Shown here: positions 38,045 through 47,748 of the stretch, one piece after another
Layout: every line of letters begins with the position of its first letter
Numbering within the stretch: position 1 is the first letter of the stretch
Position numbers and translations under genes: made by a program
Notes under the pieces: model-generated
Databases searched by the model: none
Seen by the model: the letters and a program-made list of their open reading frames with translations, nothing else
What the model was told of the DNA's origin: nothing
From: Yponomeuta sedellus
Taxonomy: Eukaryota > Arthropoda > Insecta > Lepidoptera > Yponomeutidae
NCBI GenBank assembly: GCA_934045075.1
Contig: CAKOGX010000010.1
Span: 1 to 64,000 of the forward strand
Direction of reading: 5' to 3'
DNA: 64,000 bases

Positions 38045-41000
38045 ATGGCTGCTCCATATCTGCAGGCGAATATCAACCACTGTGCCAGAGCTCAGGATCT
38101 GTTGGTCCAGAGCATGGCAGAGTGGTTGATTCAAGTAGCCGTGGTCTCTGAGCCCTACCTGGTTCCCGCTCGGGATAACTGGGTGTCGGACCGGGAGGAC
38201 TTGGTGGCCATCGTCGCCCGTCCGGCGGCGGGCTCCTGTCCCTTCGACGTCATTGCGAAGGGCAAGGGATGCGTGTTGGCCGTTACGGGCGGCGTTGCAG
38301 TTATTGGGGTGTACTTTTCGCCCAGCAGGAGCCTCGCTGACTTCGAGCAAATGCTCGTGGAAGTCGGGGCTCTGATGGGACAAGCACACCCCAACCCCGT
38401 GCTGGTCGCGGGGGATTTCAACGCCAAGTCAACGGCGTGGGGATCCTCAGCGACTGATGCGCGGGGGGAGGAGCTAGAAGATTGGGCAGTGTCGATGGGG
38501 TTGGTCCTCCTCAACAGGGGATCGGTGGACACTTGCGTGCGGCAACAGGGCGGGTCAATCGTGGACATCACGTTCGCGAGCCCCGCCCTCGCCCACCGAG
38601 TGACGGGCTGGTGCGTCAGGGAGGATGTGGAGACATTATCAGACCACCGGTACATACGGTTTGATGTCTCCGCACTGCCTGACGCTCCGGCTGCGGATCG
38701 CCGATCCCCGGTTGGTGGGGGTCCGCGCTGGCAGCTGAGGCGGCTGGACCCTGAGGTCGCCAGGGAGGCGGCCCTGGTGGAGGCCTGGGTGGCTGGGCCT
38801 GATCCCGGGTCAGATGTGGACGGCGGAGCGGAGCGGCTCGTCGGTGCCCTCGGCCGCATCTGCGATGCAGCTATGCCGAGGGCAAAGCCGGCGGCTTCGC
38901 CGAGTCGCCGGGTGTATTGGTGGCGTGACGAGATTGGCAATCTGCGTCGAGAGTGTGTGGCGGCACGCCGCCAATACACCCGGTGCAGAAGAAGGAGAGC
39001 TCGGGATCGGGCCGAGCAGGACACCCTGTATGCCACATACAGGGCCGCCTGCAAGAGGCTACAGGCCACCATCGCCCAGGCGAAGGCGGCGGCTTGGGAG
39101 GAGTGGCTCGAGACTCTGAACGCGGATCCGTGGGGGCGCCCCTACAAGGTGGTCAGGCGGAAACTTCGCCCCTGGGCTCCCCCACTGACCAGGAGTCTCG
39201 AGCCAGACTTCGTCGCGAGGGTCACTTCGACGCTGTTTCCGCGGAGGGCGGAGTTTAACCCTCCGCAAATGGTACCCTTGCCTCCCTCTGCGGAAGCAGA
39301 GCCGGAGGAAGTGCCGCCGGTCTCAGCGGCAGAGCTCGGGGCGGCGATTCTGAAGCTTCGGTCGAAGAACACCGCCCCGGGCCCAGATGGTGTGCCGGGA
39401 CGCGCCGTGGTGCTGGCGATGACGCAGCTGGGAGACCTGGCGGTGTCCTTGTTTTCCGCGTGCCTCGTCGAGGGTCGATTCCCGCGACCCTGGAAGACGG
39501 GTAGGCTCGTCCTTCTGCGGAAGGACGGCCGTCCGGCCGAATCGCCGTCGGGCTATCGGCCCATCGTGCTGCTCGACGAGGCGGGCAAGCTCTTTGAGCG
39601 AGTGCTCGCTGCACGTCTCGTCGAGCATATGACATCGGTGGGCCCCGATTTGAACGACGCGCAGTTCGGCTTCCGTCGCGGGCGATCGACAATCGACGCA
39701 GTTGCGCGGGTGCGAGACATCGCCGAGGGAACGGTCTCACGGGGTGGGGTGGTGTTGGCGGTTTCGCTTGATATCGCGAACGCCTTCAACACCCTGCCCT
39801 GGGAGACCGTGAAGGAGGCCCTAAGATACCACGGCGTGCCCCGGTACTTGAGGAGGGTGATGGCGGACTACTTCGTCGACCGGACCATAGTATATCCGGC
39901 CCGGGACGAGTGGTCCGCCTTCGCGATGTCGTGCGGTGTTCCGCAGGGGTCGGTCCTCGGACCGCTCCTGTGGAACATCGGCTACGACTGGGTGCTGCGT
40001 GGGGCCAATTTGCGGGGGGTCGGCGTGACATGTTACGCCGACGATACCCTCGTGACGGCCCAGGGCAGCACCCACAGGGAGGCGGCTCTCCTCGGCACGG
40101 CGGGTGTCGCCCATGCCGTGCGGAGGATTCGCAGCCTCGGCCTGGAGGTGGCGCTCAATAAGTCCGAGGCTGTGGTCTTTCACGGCCCTCGGAACGCGCC
40201 GCCTCCAGGAATGAGCATTGTGGTGGGTGGGACCTCCATCGCCGTCGCACCGCACATGCGCTACTTGGGCATCGTGCTCGACGGTCGATGGAGGTTCACG
40301 GAGCACTTCCGGCGCTTGGCCACCAGGCTGGTGGCCTCGGCCGGAGCGCTCTCGGGGCTGCTCCCTAATATCGGGGGGCCTGGAGAGAGCTGTCGCCGCC
40401 TGTACGATGGTGTGGTGCGCTCTATGGCGCTCTACGGGGCGCCAATATGGGTGGACGCCCTAGGGTCCGTGAACCGGACCCTCCTGCGGCGCCCGCAGCG
40501 GGTCATGGCGACCCGGCTGGCCCGAGCGTACCGCACCACCTCGTATGAGGCGGCGACGGTGCTGGCTGGTAGCCCTCCGTGGGACCTCGAAGCCGAGGTA
40601 CTCGCGGAGGTCTACTGGCGCAGCGCGGAGGTTCGCGCCAACGGCGGGATGCCTCTTCCGGAGCAGATCGTGCGGTGGAGAGAGGGAGCCCGCGACGGTC
40701 TGTTCCGGGAGTGGGGGGAGAGGTTGGCGCGACCTACCGCCGGCCTCGAGGTGGTGGCCGCCGTTCGGCCCGTCCTTCGGGACTGGGCCGACCGCAGGCA
40801 CGGCGCCCTGACCTACCGTCTGGCGCAGGTCCTCACCGGGCATGGATGCTTTGGTGTGTACCTGTGCCGGATAGCGGGTCGGGAGCCGTCGACGGCGTGC
40901 CACCACTGCGACGCGGCGGAGGACACGGCGCAGCACACGCGCGCCGTGTGCCCCGCATGGGCGGAGCCGCGTGCCCAGCTGGCCGCGGCTATTGGGGCGG

Positions 41001-41200
41001 ACCTCTCGCTGCCGGCGATCGTCAGTGCGATGGTCGGCAGCGAGGAGGCCTGGGGGGCGGTCCTCGCGTTCTGCGAGGCCGTCATGGCGAGGAAGGAGGC
41101 GGCGGAGAGGGCGCGAGAGGATGATCCTCTTGCGCTCCCTCTCCGCCGTCGGAGAACCGGGCGCAGACGGCGGGCGTATGCCGACCGTCTGCCGCCATAA
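38045..41200 (+). CDS. ORF2 of element E: endonuclease-reverse transcriptase, SART-like
   Basis: 1051 aa. It starts at the ATG following UAG-UAG in the ORF1 frame (stop-start coupling, or double readthrough). Endonuclease about 1-230 (LQANINHC, SEPYLV, GDFNAKS, SDHRY). RT about 420-760 (SLDIANAFN, GVPQGS, YADD 664-667, YLGIVLD). C-terminal CHHCDA...H...C near 955 and a basic tail. Same length and motif spacing as A ORF2. No RNase H. Confidence 0.92.
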   Translation: MAAPYLQANINHCARAQDLLVQSMAEWLIQVAVVSEPYLVPARDNWVSDREDLVAIVARPAAGSCPFDVIAKGKGCVLAVTGGVAVIGVYFSPSRSLADFEQMLVEVGALMGQAHPNPVLVAGDFNAKSTAWGSSATDARGEELEDWAVSMGLVLLNRGSVDTCVRQQGGSIVDITFASPALAHRVTGWCVREDVETLSDHRYIRFDVSALPDAPAADRRSPVGGGPRWQLRRLDPEVAREAALVEAWVAGPDPGSDVDGGAERLVGALGRICDAAMPRAKPAASPSRRVYWWRDEIGNLRRECVAARRQYTRCRRRRARDRAEQDTLYATYRAACKRLQATIAQAKAAAWEEWLETLNADPWGRPYKVVRRKLRPWAPPLTRSLEPDFVARVTSTLFPRRAEFNPPQMVPLPPSAEAEPEEVPPVSAAELGAAILKLRSKNTAPGPDGVPGRAVVLAMTQLGDLAVSLFSACLVEGRFPRPWKTGRLVLLRKDGRPAESPSGYRPIVLLDEAGKLFERVLAARLVEHMTSVGPDLNDAQFGFRRGRSTIDAVARVRDIAEGTVSRGGVVLAVSLDIANAFNTLPWETVKEALRYHGVPRYLRRVMADYFVDRTIVYPARDEWSAFAMSCGVPQGSVLGPLLWNIGYDWVLRGANLRGVGVTCYADDTLVTAQGSTHREAALLGTAGVAHAVRRIRSLGLEVALNKSEAVVFHGPRNAPPPGMSIVVGGTSIAVAPHMRYLGIVLDGRWRFTEHFRRLATRLVASAGALSGLLPNIGGPGESCRRLYDGVVRSMALYGAPIWVDALGSVNRTLLRRPQRVMATRLARAYRTTSYEAATVLAGSPPWDLEAEVLAEVYWRSAEVRANGGMPLPEQIVRWREGARDGLFREWGERLARPTAGLEVVAAVRPVLRDWADRRHGALTYRLAQVLTGHGCFGVYLCRIAGREPSTACHHCDAAEDTAQHTRAVCPAWAEPRAQLAAAIGADLSLPAIVSAMVGSEEAWGAVLAFCEAVMARKEAAERAREDDPLALPLRRRRTGRRRRAYADRLPP

Positions 41201-41519
41201 CGGGGGCCTTCGGGCGGTGGGTCGGGGGGCCCGCCGCTCGACTAAGAGGTCCCGTGCTGGAAGGCGCTCTGCGTGTTCCGGAGTGCCTTCAGCGGAGTAG
41301 GGGGGACAAAGATCCCCCCGGAGGAGTGCCCGCAAGGGCGCCCGCAGACGGGGTCGCGGAAGTGTGCGCAAGCGTCCCCGTGGCCCCGTCCTTTGCGGTG
41401 CGGAGGAACACCCCAGGAGTTTTAGTCGGTATACCGCCCTTTTCAGGGCGGGGAGTCCGACATAACCACTGTGCTCCCCCGAGCCGGTGGTACCCGTAAT
41501 TGGGGTTTCTCCTGGGTGG
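41201..41519 (+). other. 3' UTR of element E
   Basis: Noncoding. A GGAAGGCGC...GTGCCTTC imperfect hairpin (about 41257-41293) also occurs in the cores of F and N. CCCAGGAG (41412-41419) pairs with CTCCTGGG (41509-41516) around GUUUUAGUCGGUA, CCGCCC/GGGCGG and GUCCGACAUAACC. From about 41316 on it is almost identical to the end of F. Confidence 0.8.
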
Positions 41520-41582
<63 letters not shown>

Positions 41583-41584
<2 letters not shown>

Positions 41585-41619
41585 TTAGGTTAGGTTAGGT
41601 TAGGTTAGGTTAGGTTAGG
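41583..41619 (+). repeat. Telomeric TTAGG block
   Basis: About seven units lie between the poly(A) of E and the poly(T) of G, a tail-to-tail pair. Confidence 0.97.
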
Positions 41620-41777
41620 TTTTTTTTTTTTTTTTTTATATATAGTAGTCTTTTACCCTCTTGCGTAACAAGAGACTTTGTTTTTCGTTACAATTATTTC
41701 CAAATATAAATATTTTCTGCCCCATTTCCAACTTGTTAAAGGTTAATAATGTTTGTGATAGGGAAAAACAGACAGGT

Positions 41778-44700
41778 TTATGCCTCTTTGTTTCTCTCTA
41801 TCACCGTTTTACATATTTTTTCGGCATAATCGAGGAACTGCCATCTTGTATTTTTGTTCGCAATTATGTTGTGCGCTTCCTTTTCCACGATATTCACTCC
41901 TATTTTCTGTTCCAGTTCATGCCTAAGGATGCAGAATACTGGGCACTCAAATATTATGTGCTGCACCCCCTCCTCTACCGCTGGATCGCAGGTACATGAA
42001 GGACTCTCCCGACACCTGAATCGATTCAAGTATTGGGAGAATCCCCCATGGCCCGTAAAAATTTGTGTTATTACGCCCTGCGGTTGGATCTTTCGCACCA
42101 ATTTATGCGCCGCTATCGCATCTGGGAAGAACACCTTCGTGACGGAGGCCGTCTCCCCAGACCTGTATCTCCGGTTCCATTCGTCAAGTGCACGATTTCT
42201 CAGATCCTGCCTGACGAATGAGATGGGACACAGGTCATAGTCAGGCTTTTTCCGGCTCGAAAGTGCTGCTTCTTTTGCTAGGTCATCGGCGCGCTCATTG
42301 CCATCAATGCCAGCGTGGGCTTTGATCCAAAACAAAGTTATATCTTTGCCCCGGGTCAAAGCCTCGCTAAGGTTGCGGCGCGCTTCCAGCGCGAGTGGAT
42401 GCAGGGACCCCGGGTTAGTTACTGTCTGCAGTGCCGCTCTAGAGTCGCTGTAGATGCCGCAGCTCTTGAGGCCGCGCTTGAGGATTTCGCTTGAAGCTCT
42501 GCATATGGCCAGGAGTTCAGCCTGGTAGACAGTGCAGTACGCCGGCAAGCTGAGTTTACGGCACCCAATTTCGGCTCGGCTGTCCCACAGAGACAGCGCG
42601 GCGCCGACTTTGCCCTGTATCTTGCTACCATCGGTAAAGATGCGAAGCTCCTGCACATTATGTTGGTCTACCTGGCCTTGGTCTTCGAGATTCGTGATTC
42701 TCATGTCCATACGCAGAGCTGGATGTGGAAGCTCCGCAAACCTCACCACACGCTCTACCTCCCGATCCCCTAGCACTAGCCGGGCTTGCCCCTTACGCGC
42801 TTCGTATAGCGCCGCCATTTCTTTAATGCGGAGGTCCAGGGGCAACAAACCGGCCAGTAACAGGGCCGAGTTTAGGGAGACAGTGCGGTACGATTTGCAG
42901 ATCTTCTGGGCGAATCCTCTTTGCACGGCGTTCAAGAGCTTGCGAATACCGAGCTTCTCCACAGCAGGTGCCCATGCTGCTGCAGCGTAGGTTATGATGG
43001 GCTCCACAGTCGCAGTGTATATGACGCGAACGACGTCCGGGTGCAAACCCCAGCCTATCCTCGCCGCTCTTGTGAGCTGCTTTGCGATGTTTAGGGCCTT
43101 CCTACAGACGTTGCTGACGTGGGTGTTAAAAGTCAGCTTATCGTCTATAGTAAGGCCCAGGATCTTCATCTCGCGGGACATGCCAATGTCGACCCCAGCC
43201 ATGCTCAGCAGGGGGATGTCATGCTTCAGCTTGTTCGTCAAAAGCATTGCACAGGTCTTTTGAGGGGCAAATCTGAGTTTATTTAGGACACCCCACCCGT
43301 GAACAAAGCCGAGCGCGGCATTGGCACTCCGCTGCAACTCCAGCGCTGTGCTCCCGGCGAAAAATAGGACGACGTCATCCGCAAACGCCTGGCAGCTGAC
43401 ACCACGCTGCTTTAAACCCGCTAGGAGCGGATCCAGGAGGACGTTCCAGAGGATTGGCCCACCTATTGACCCCTGGACACATCCCTTCTGGGTTTCTCTG
43501 CGGTGCTCTGCTCCGTCGTACCTCAACCTGACACATCTGCCGTCTAGGTAACTATCCAGTAGCCGCCTCGTGTTTACCGGGCACTTTTCCTCAGCCAGTC
43601 TGACCCTGATGGCCGGCCACCATGCATTATCAAAGGCTCCCTCTATATCCAGCGAGACGAGCAACACCATCTTTTTTAGCTTTAATTCCGCTCTGATTTG
43701 GTTCACTAGGGTATAGAGGGAGTCTTCGGTACTCCTTTGGGGCATAAAGCCATACTGACGAGTACTCAGCCTCGGCACCAGATGCCACTGGAGCCTCGCT
43801 ACTACCATTTTCTCCAAGACCTTGCCGAGAACAGGTAGAAGACCGATTGGCCTGTAAGATTTCGGGTTCTTGTAGTCATCCTTGCCTGGCTTCCTTAGCA
43901 CCACGACTGTGGCCTCTTTCCACTTCTTGGGGAAGTGGCCGAGGCTGAGACACTTGTTGGCTAAGGCAAGGAATGAGTCGGGGTCCTGGTAAACGGTTTG
44001 ACGGCAGATATCAGCTGTGAAACCGTCCACACCCGGCGCCTTCTTCGGGTTGAAGCTTGACACTGCGGTCGTCAGCTCGAGCGCTGTAAAAGGCGGGTCA
44101 TGAATCTCAGCATGGACTCGGTCATTTACGCCCCGGGCCAGTTGCCGAGTGTCCTTGTGGTGTCCGTTGTCCGACAACTCTGAGTCCTCTGGATAGAAGG
44201 TTTGCGCCAGGTAGGACGCAGACCCAGCGGAGTCAAGGGGTACTCCATCCCTTTCCAGTGTCAAGTCCTCATGTCTTGTTGCAGTCCTCCCAATCACCCT
44301 ATAGATCCCCTCCCATACTCCCTCTCTGTCTTGCTTGGTGCAGAAGTCTTTCCAGCTTTGTATCTGGGCGCATTTGGCCTTTAATTCGTACTCTTGCTTT
44401 TTCTCCAGGTACGCAGCAACGACACCCTCCCTACGAACTGGTGCAGCACAGCGGATCCTTCTCTTCCTGGTGGCGACTTCTTTTTTCAGGATGGCTAGGT
44501 CCTCGGACCACCACGGCAATGTAAATTTTGGTTGTTTTTTCTTTTTTGGTATACTAATTTCGCATGATTTTTGGATAATGTCTAAATATAATTCTGTTTT
44601 TATTTCTAATTCTTTGATATTGTTAATTTTTTCTATTGCGTTTTTATTTATTTGGTGTTCTATTTTTAATTGTTCCAATTTCTCACGAAATTGGCTCCAA

Positions 44701-45464
44701 TTAGCCTTTTTTGTATTATATAATCTGGTGGTGGTTTCTATTTTAATGCCTGTGGATTTCTTTAATCTAATATTAAAAGTTATGCCATTGTGGTCCGAGG
44801 AGGTCATTCCTACTTCGACTTTCCAATCTGCCACCAAGCTGAGAAGGTCCGCCGAGCAAGCGGTGACATCCACATGACTGCTATAAATTTTTCCACCCCT
44901 GATAGTGTCAAAGGTGGGTGTGGTGCCGCCGTTGAGCACATGCATGTCCATTTCATCTAGTGTGCTAGACAGTTCTTCACCCCTATGGTCTTCGATTGTG
45001 CTCCCCCACCAAGGGCTTTTGGCATTAAAATCACCTCCAATTAGCAGTCTGTTTGGCCCTAGCTTCCGCCGAACTGCTCCGAGGTGCTCCAAATACGGCC
45101 CAATGGGCTGATCCGGCTCAAAATAAGTCGATACGACTGCGATTTCCCAGGCGCGGGTTCGGATCCTTACAACTGTCATATTGTGTGTGGTGAGATCCGG
45201 ACACTGTATAACATCTAGGTCGTTGTCGAAAACCACAATCGCTGCCTTTACGGTTCCACTTCCTTCCTCCGACGCCTGGAAAATTCTTGTGCCACGATAC
45301 TGTCGCATTCTCCTGATTCCGCCCACATACGGCTCCTGTACTAAGGCAAGAGCCGCATTCTTTGCTGTGGCATCCCGGAACAATTCGGCAGTCGCCAGTT
45401 CCTTCCGTTGGAGGTTGGCCTGAACAAATCTGTACGCCCTAGTTTCCGCGGCGGTGCCCTCAGC
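41778..45464 (-). CDS. ORF2 of element G: endonuclease-RT-RNase H, TRAS-like
   Basis: About 1228 aa, overlapping the ORF1 TGA in the +1 frame. The frame reads ..AYRFVQANLQRKELATAEL with no ATG before the endonuclease core. Endonuclease motifs QEPYVGG, GGDFNAKS and SDHNGI; RT motifs SLDIEGAFDN, GCVQGSIGGP and FADD (near 690); RNase H about 940-1070 with FTDGSKI, YQAELL, SDSRAA and NERADDLA; C-terminal CTCDP...H...C. Base composition drops in GC at 44530-44780 within the endonuclease-RT linker, unlike the rest of the frame. Confidence 0.9.
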   Translation of the reverse strand, partial: AEGTAAETRAYRFVQANLQRKELATAELFRDATAKNAALALVQEPYVGGIRRMRQYRGTRIFQASEEGSGTVKAAIVVFDNDLDVIQCPDLTTHNMTVVRIRTRAWEIAVVSTYFEPDQPIGPYLEHLGAVRRKLGPNRLLIGGDFNAKSPWWGSTIEDHRGEELSSTLDEMDMHVLNGGTTPTFDTIRGGKIYSSHVDVTACSADLLSLVADWKVEVGMTSSDHNGITFNIRLKKSTGIKIETTTRLYNTKKANWSQFREKLEQLKIEHQINKNAIEKINNIKELEIKTELYLDIIQKSCEISIPKKKKQPKFTLPWWSEDLAILKKEVATRKRRIRCAAPVRREGVVAAYLEKKQEYELKAKCAQIQSWKDFCTKQDREGVWEGIYRVIGRTATRHEDLTLERDGVPLDSAGSASYLAQTFYPEDSELSDNGHHKDTRQLARGVNDRVHAEIHDPPFTALELTTAVSSFNPKKAPGVDGFTADICRQTVYQDPDSFLALANKCLSLGHFPKKWKEATVVVLRKPGKDDYKNPKSYRPIGLLPVLGKVLEKMVVARLQWHLVPRLSTRQYGFMPQRSTEDSLYTLVNQIRAELKLKKMVLLVSLDIEGAFDNAWWPAIRVRLAEEKCPVNTRRLLDSYLDGRCVRLRYDGAEHRRETQKGCVQGSIGGPILWNVLLDPLLAGLKQRGVSCQAFADDVVLFFAGSTALELQRSANAALGFVHGWGVLNKLRFAPQKTCAMLLTNKLKHDIPLLSMAGVDIGMSREMKILGLTIDDKLTFNTHVSNVCRKALNIAKQLTRAARIGWGLHPDVVRVIYTATVEPIITYAAAAWAPAVEKLGIRKLLNAVQRGFAQKICKSYRTVSLNSALLLAGLLPLDLRIKEMAALYEARKGQARLVLGDREVERVVRFAELPHPALRMDMRITNLEDQGQVDQHNVQELRIFTDGSKIQGKVGAALSLWDSRAEIGCRKLSLPAYCTVYQAELLAICRASSEILKRGLKSCGIYSDSRAALQTVTNPGSLHPLALEARRNLSEALTRGKDITLFWIKAHAGIDGNERADDLAKEAALSSRKKPDYDLCPISFVRQDLRNRALDEWNRRYRSGETASVTKVFFPDAIAAHKLVRKIQPQGVITQIFTGHGGFSQYLNRFRCRESPSCTCDPAVEEGVQHIIFECPVFCILRHELEQKIGVNIVEKEAHNIIANKNTRWQFLDYAEKICKTVIERNKEA

Positions 45465-46689
45465 AATACGCTATTTTTGCTCGAGCCAGTGCATCCCACC
45501 TTCGGCGAACCGGGCAGTCTGTGCTAAATGCGTTATGCCTCGGTGACTCCATGTTTGCTTTTACACAGTTGCAACACGTGGGGGATGCACCGGCGAGCGC
45601 TTCCGGACAGTCTTTGCGCTGGTGAGGGCCACCGCAGTAACCACATAGCTCGTCATTTTCATTGCAGAGACGTCTGCTGTGCCCATACCCCAGGCACTTG
45701 GAGCATTGAACCAGGGGAGACTGGTCCTCTACTTTAATACGCTGTATGTCAATGTATACAGCGGACGCCTCCACTAGCCGGCTCCAGAGCGCAGGTGACG
45801 CCCTCGCGACCACATGGCACATTAATGTGTTTCTTGCCGGTTTTCTGAACCTTATCTCGAGCCTGTCATCGCCCTCTCCCAGGCCGGAGAAAAGCGAATT
45901 GTTTTGATTTCGCAGAGCCTTCACGATATCCTCGTCATTATTTATCTTTAAGACATCTCTGAAAATTACGAGAGGGTCCTGGTTTCGGACATCTTGAACC
46001 TCAAGCTGATGTTCCTCTTTTTCCAGTTTGTTCCGGACCCTGCTCCGCTCTTCCTCACTTCTACAGCTGATAATTATTTTGCTGTTTTTTATTTTCCTAA
46101 CTTTATCTATGCATATGCCTTCTTGATTCGCGTTAATCGCCTGCCTAATCTTTCCGATTACCTCCTCTCCTGTGTTTTGGGTGTCTTTGGAAGCGACCAC
46201 TACCGAGTGCAGCGTTGTCTGCACCTGGCGCGGCGCAGCTCCGATAGGTTTAGTGCCCGCCGTCACACTCGCGTAGGTGATCGCTTCCATGGCCTTGCAT
46301 TGCCTCGAGAGAGCCCCTTTTAACTCCTCTATTTTCTCGTTGCTATCTCTTATTAGCTTCTCGTGATCAGCCAGGGAGGTAAGCAGCCTTGAGATCCCCT
46401 CACTATCTGCTCTGGTTTCATCTTGTTGGGTTTGAAGTTCTTCAACCCAAGCCTCCTTTTCTTTCTCCCTCTCTTTTCCTTTCAATGCCTCCTTAACCAG
46501 CTGGAATAGTTTGTCAATGACCTGGGTAACATCCGCTTTTATATCGGTTTTTAGATTGCGGGAGTTCTTTAGGGCGATTTTGCCCTTGGTTACCCAGTTT
46601 CTTGCCTCTTGTAATTTTTTAGATGTTGGCGTGCTGGCTGCTGTAGGACTATCCACCGCACTCGAAGAAGCCATGGGATGGGAACCCAT
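45460..46689 (-). CDS. ORF1 of element G: short Gag-like zinc-knuckle protein
   Basis: 409 aa against about 730-765 in J and H. It opens directly at the insertion junction. Its first part (ARNWVTKGKIALKNSRNL) aligns with the helical segment that lies at about residue 170 of J ORF1, so the N terminus is probably lost. A charged coiled-coil region, an RRM-like segment and three zinc motifs (CSKCLGYGH, CGYCGGPH, CCNCVKA) remain. It ends in Tyr-Cys-TGA like the other TRAS-like ORF1s. Confidence 0.85.
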   Translation of the reverse strand: MGSHPMASSSAVDSPTAASTPTSKKLQEARNWVTKGKIALKNSRNLKTDIKADVTQVIDKLFQLVKEALKGKEREKEKEAWVEELQTQQDETRADSEGISRLLTSLADHEKLIRDSNEKIEELKGALSRQCKAMEAITYASVTAGTKPIGAAPRQVQTTLHSVVVASKDTQNTGEEVIGKIRQAINANQEGICIDKVRKIKNSKIIISCRSEEERSRVRNKLEKEEHQLEVQDVRNQDPLVIFRDVLKINNDEDIVKALRNQNNSLFSGLGEGDDRLEIRFRKPARNTLMCHVVARASPALWSRLVEASAVYIDIQRIKVEDQSPLVQCSKCLGYGHSRRLCNENDELCGYCGGPHQRKDCPEALAGASPTCCNCVKANMESPRHNAFSTDCPVRRRWDALARAKIAYC

Positions 46690-47188
46690 GGTTAGGTTAG
46701 GTTAGGTTAGGTTAGGTTAGGTTAGGTTAGGTTAGGTTAGGTTAGGTTAGGTTAGGTTAGGTTAGGTTAGGTTAGGTTAGGTTAGGTTAGGTTAGGTTAG
46801 GTTAGGTTAGGTTAGGTTAGGTTAGGTTAGGTTAGGTTAGGTTAGGTTAGGTTAGGTTAGGTTAGGTTAGGTTAGGTTAGGTTAGGTTAGGTTAGGTTAG
46901 GTTAGGTTAGGTTAGGTTAGGTTAGGTTAGGTTAGGTTAGGTTAGGTTAGGTTAGGTTAGGTTAGGTTAGGTTAGGTTAGGTTAGGTTAGGTTAGGTTAG
47001 GTTAGGTTAGGTTAGGTTAGGTTAGGTTAGGTTAGGTTAGGTTAGGTTAGGTTAGGTTAGGTTAGGTTAGGTTAGGTTAGGTTAGGTTAGGTTAGGTTAG
47101 GTTAGGTTAGGTTAGGTTAGGTTAGGTTAGGTTAGGTTAGGTTAGGTTAGGTTAGGTTAGGTTAGGTTAGGTTAGGTTAGGTTAGGTT

Positions 47189-47191
<3 letters not shown>
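46690..47191 (+). repeat. Longest telomeric TTAGG block, about 100 perfect units
   Basis: About 502 bp of uninterrupted TTAGG lies between G and H, with no variant unit seen. The exact number may be affected by assembly. Confidence 0.97.
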
Positions 47192-47243
<52 letters not shown>

Positions 47244-47244
<1 letters not shown>

Positions 47245-47428
47245 TGATACTTCTGTTTCCACAGACTCTGGGTCCGTGCCTTTTTTCTGTGCGTTACATT
47301 ATTTATTTTTCCCATGGTACTCTATCTCTCTGAGCTACATTATCTTGCGTACTGTTGTTGTCGTACTACACACACACTTATTCTAGCCTATAGTAACTTA
47401 AGTAACTTATATATATATATTTTTTTTT

Positions 47429-47493
<65 letters not shown>

Positions 47494-47748
47494 TTTATTT
47501 TTTACTTTTTTTTTTTTTTACTTTTTTTTTTTTTTTTTTTTTTAATTTTTTTTTTTTTTTTTTTATTATTATTTTTTTTTTTTTTTATATACAATCATGC
47601 TCTTTTTTTTTTTTTTTTTTTATAACTCTTTTATAAAATCCTGCAATTTTTCTATTCCCTTATTTTCATTGTTTTTTTTTTTTTTTTTTGCCATTTAACC
47701 TTATCTTTACCTGTGATTACATTATTACATTACTTGTTTTTAGATTAC
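47244..47748 (-). other. 3' UTR of element H
   Basis: On + it is dominated by T runs (about 47419-47695) interrupted by single bases, which means long internal A-rich tracts in the transcript. No GUUUAGU fold is seen at its end, unlike J. The F-rich open frames here are homopolymer artefacts. Confidence 0.7.

Larger units (their letters stand above)
35207..41582 (+). mobile_element. Element E: complete SART-like telomeric non-LTR retrotransposon
   Basis: 6.3 kb plus a 63 nt poly(A) (41520-41582). It belongs with A rather than with B, C and D: GC-rich ORFs, ORF2 in frame after the ORF1 stop, and BIR-like similarity in ORF1 zinc motifs. The leader still shares the GCTGCGAGGAG...CCTCTATAAAAAA block with B and D. 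Its 3' tail is the one borrowed by F. Confidence 0.92.
41620..46689 (-). mobile_element. Element G: TRAS-like retrotransposon, probably 5' truncated
   Basis: On the - strand ORF1 begins at the telomeric junction itself (ATG 46687-46689 next to CCTAACC), followed by ORF2, a short 3' UTR of about 140 nt and an 18 nt poly(A) joined to CCTAAC. There is no 5' UTR. J and H have over 200 nt and 1.5 kb respectively, so truncation inside ORF1 is the likely reason. Confidence 0.85.

Noticed and set aside
46690..47191. CRISPR-like or satellite array
   Set aside because: It is a pure 5 bp TTAGG telomeric repeat with no spacers.
47314..47636. Phe-rich open frames
   Set aside because: They are translations of poly(T) in the 3' UTR of H.
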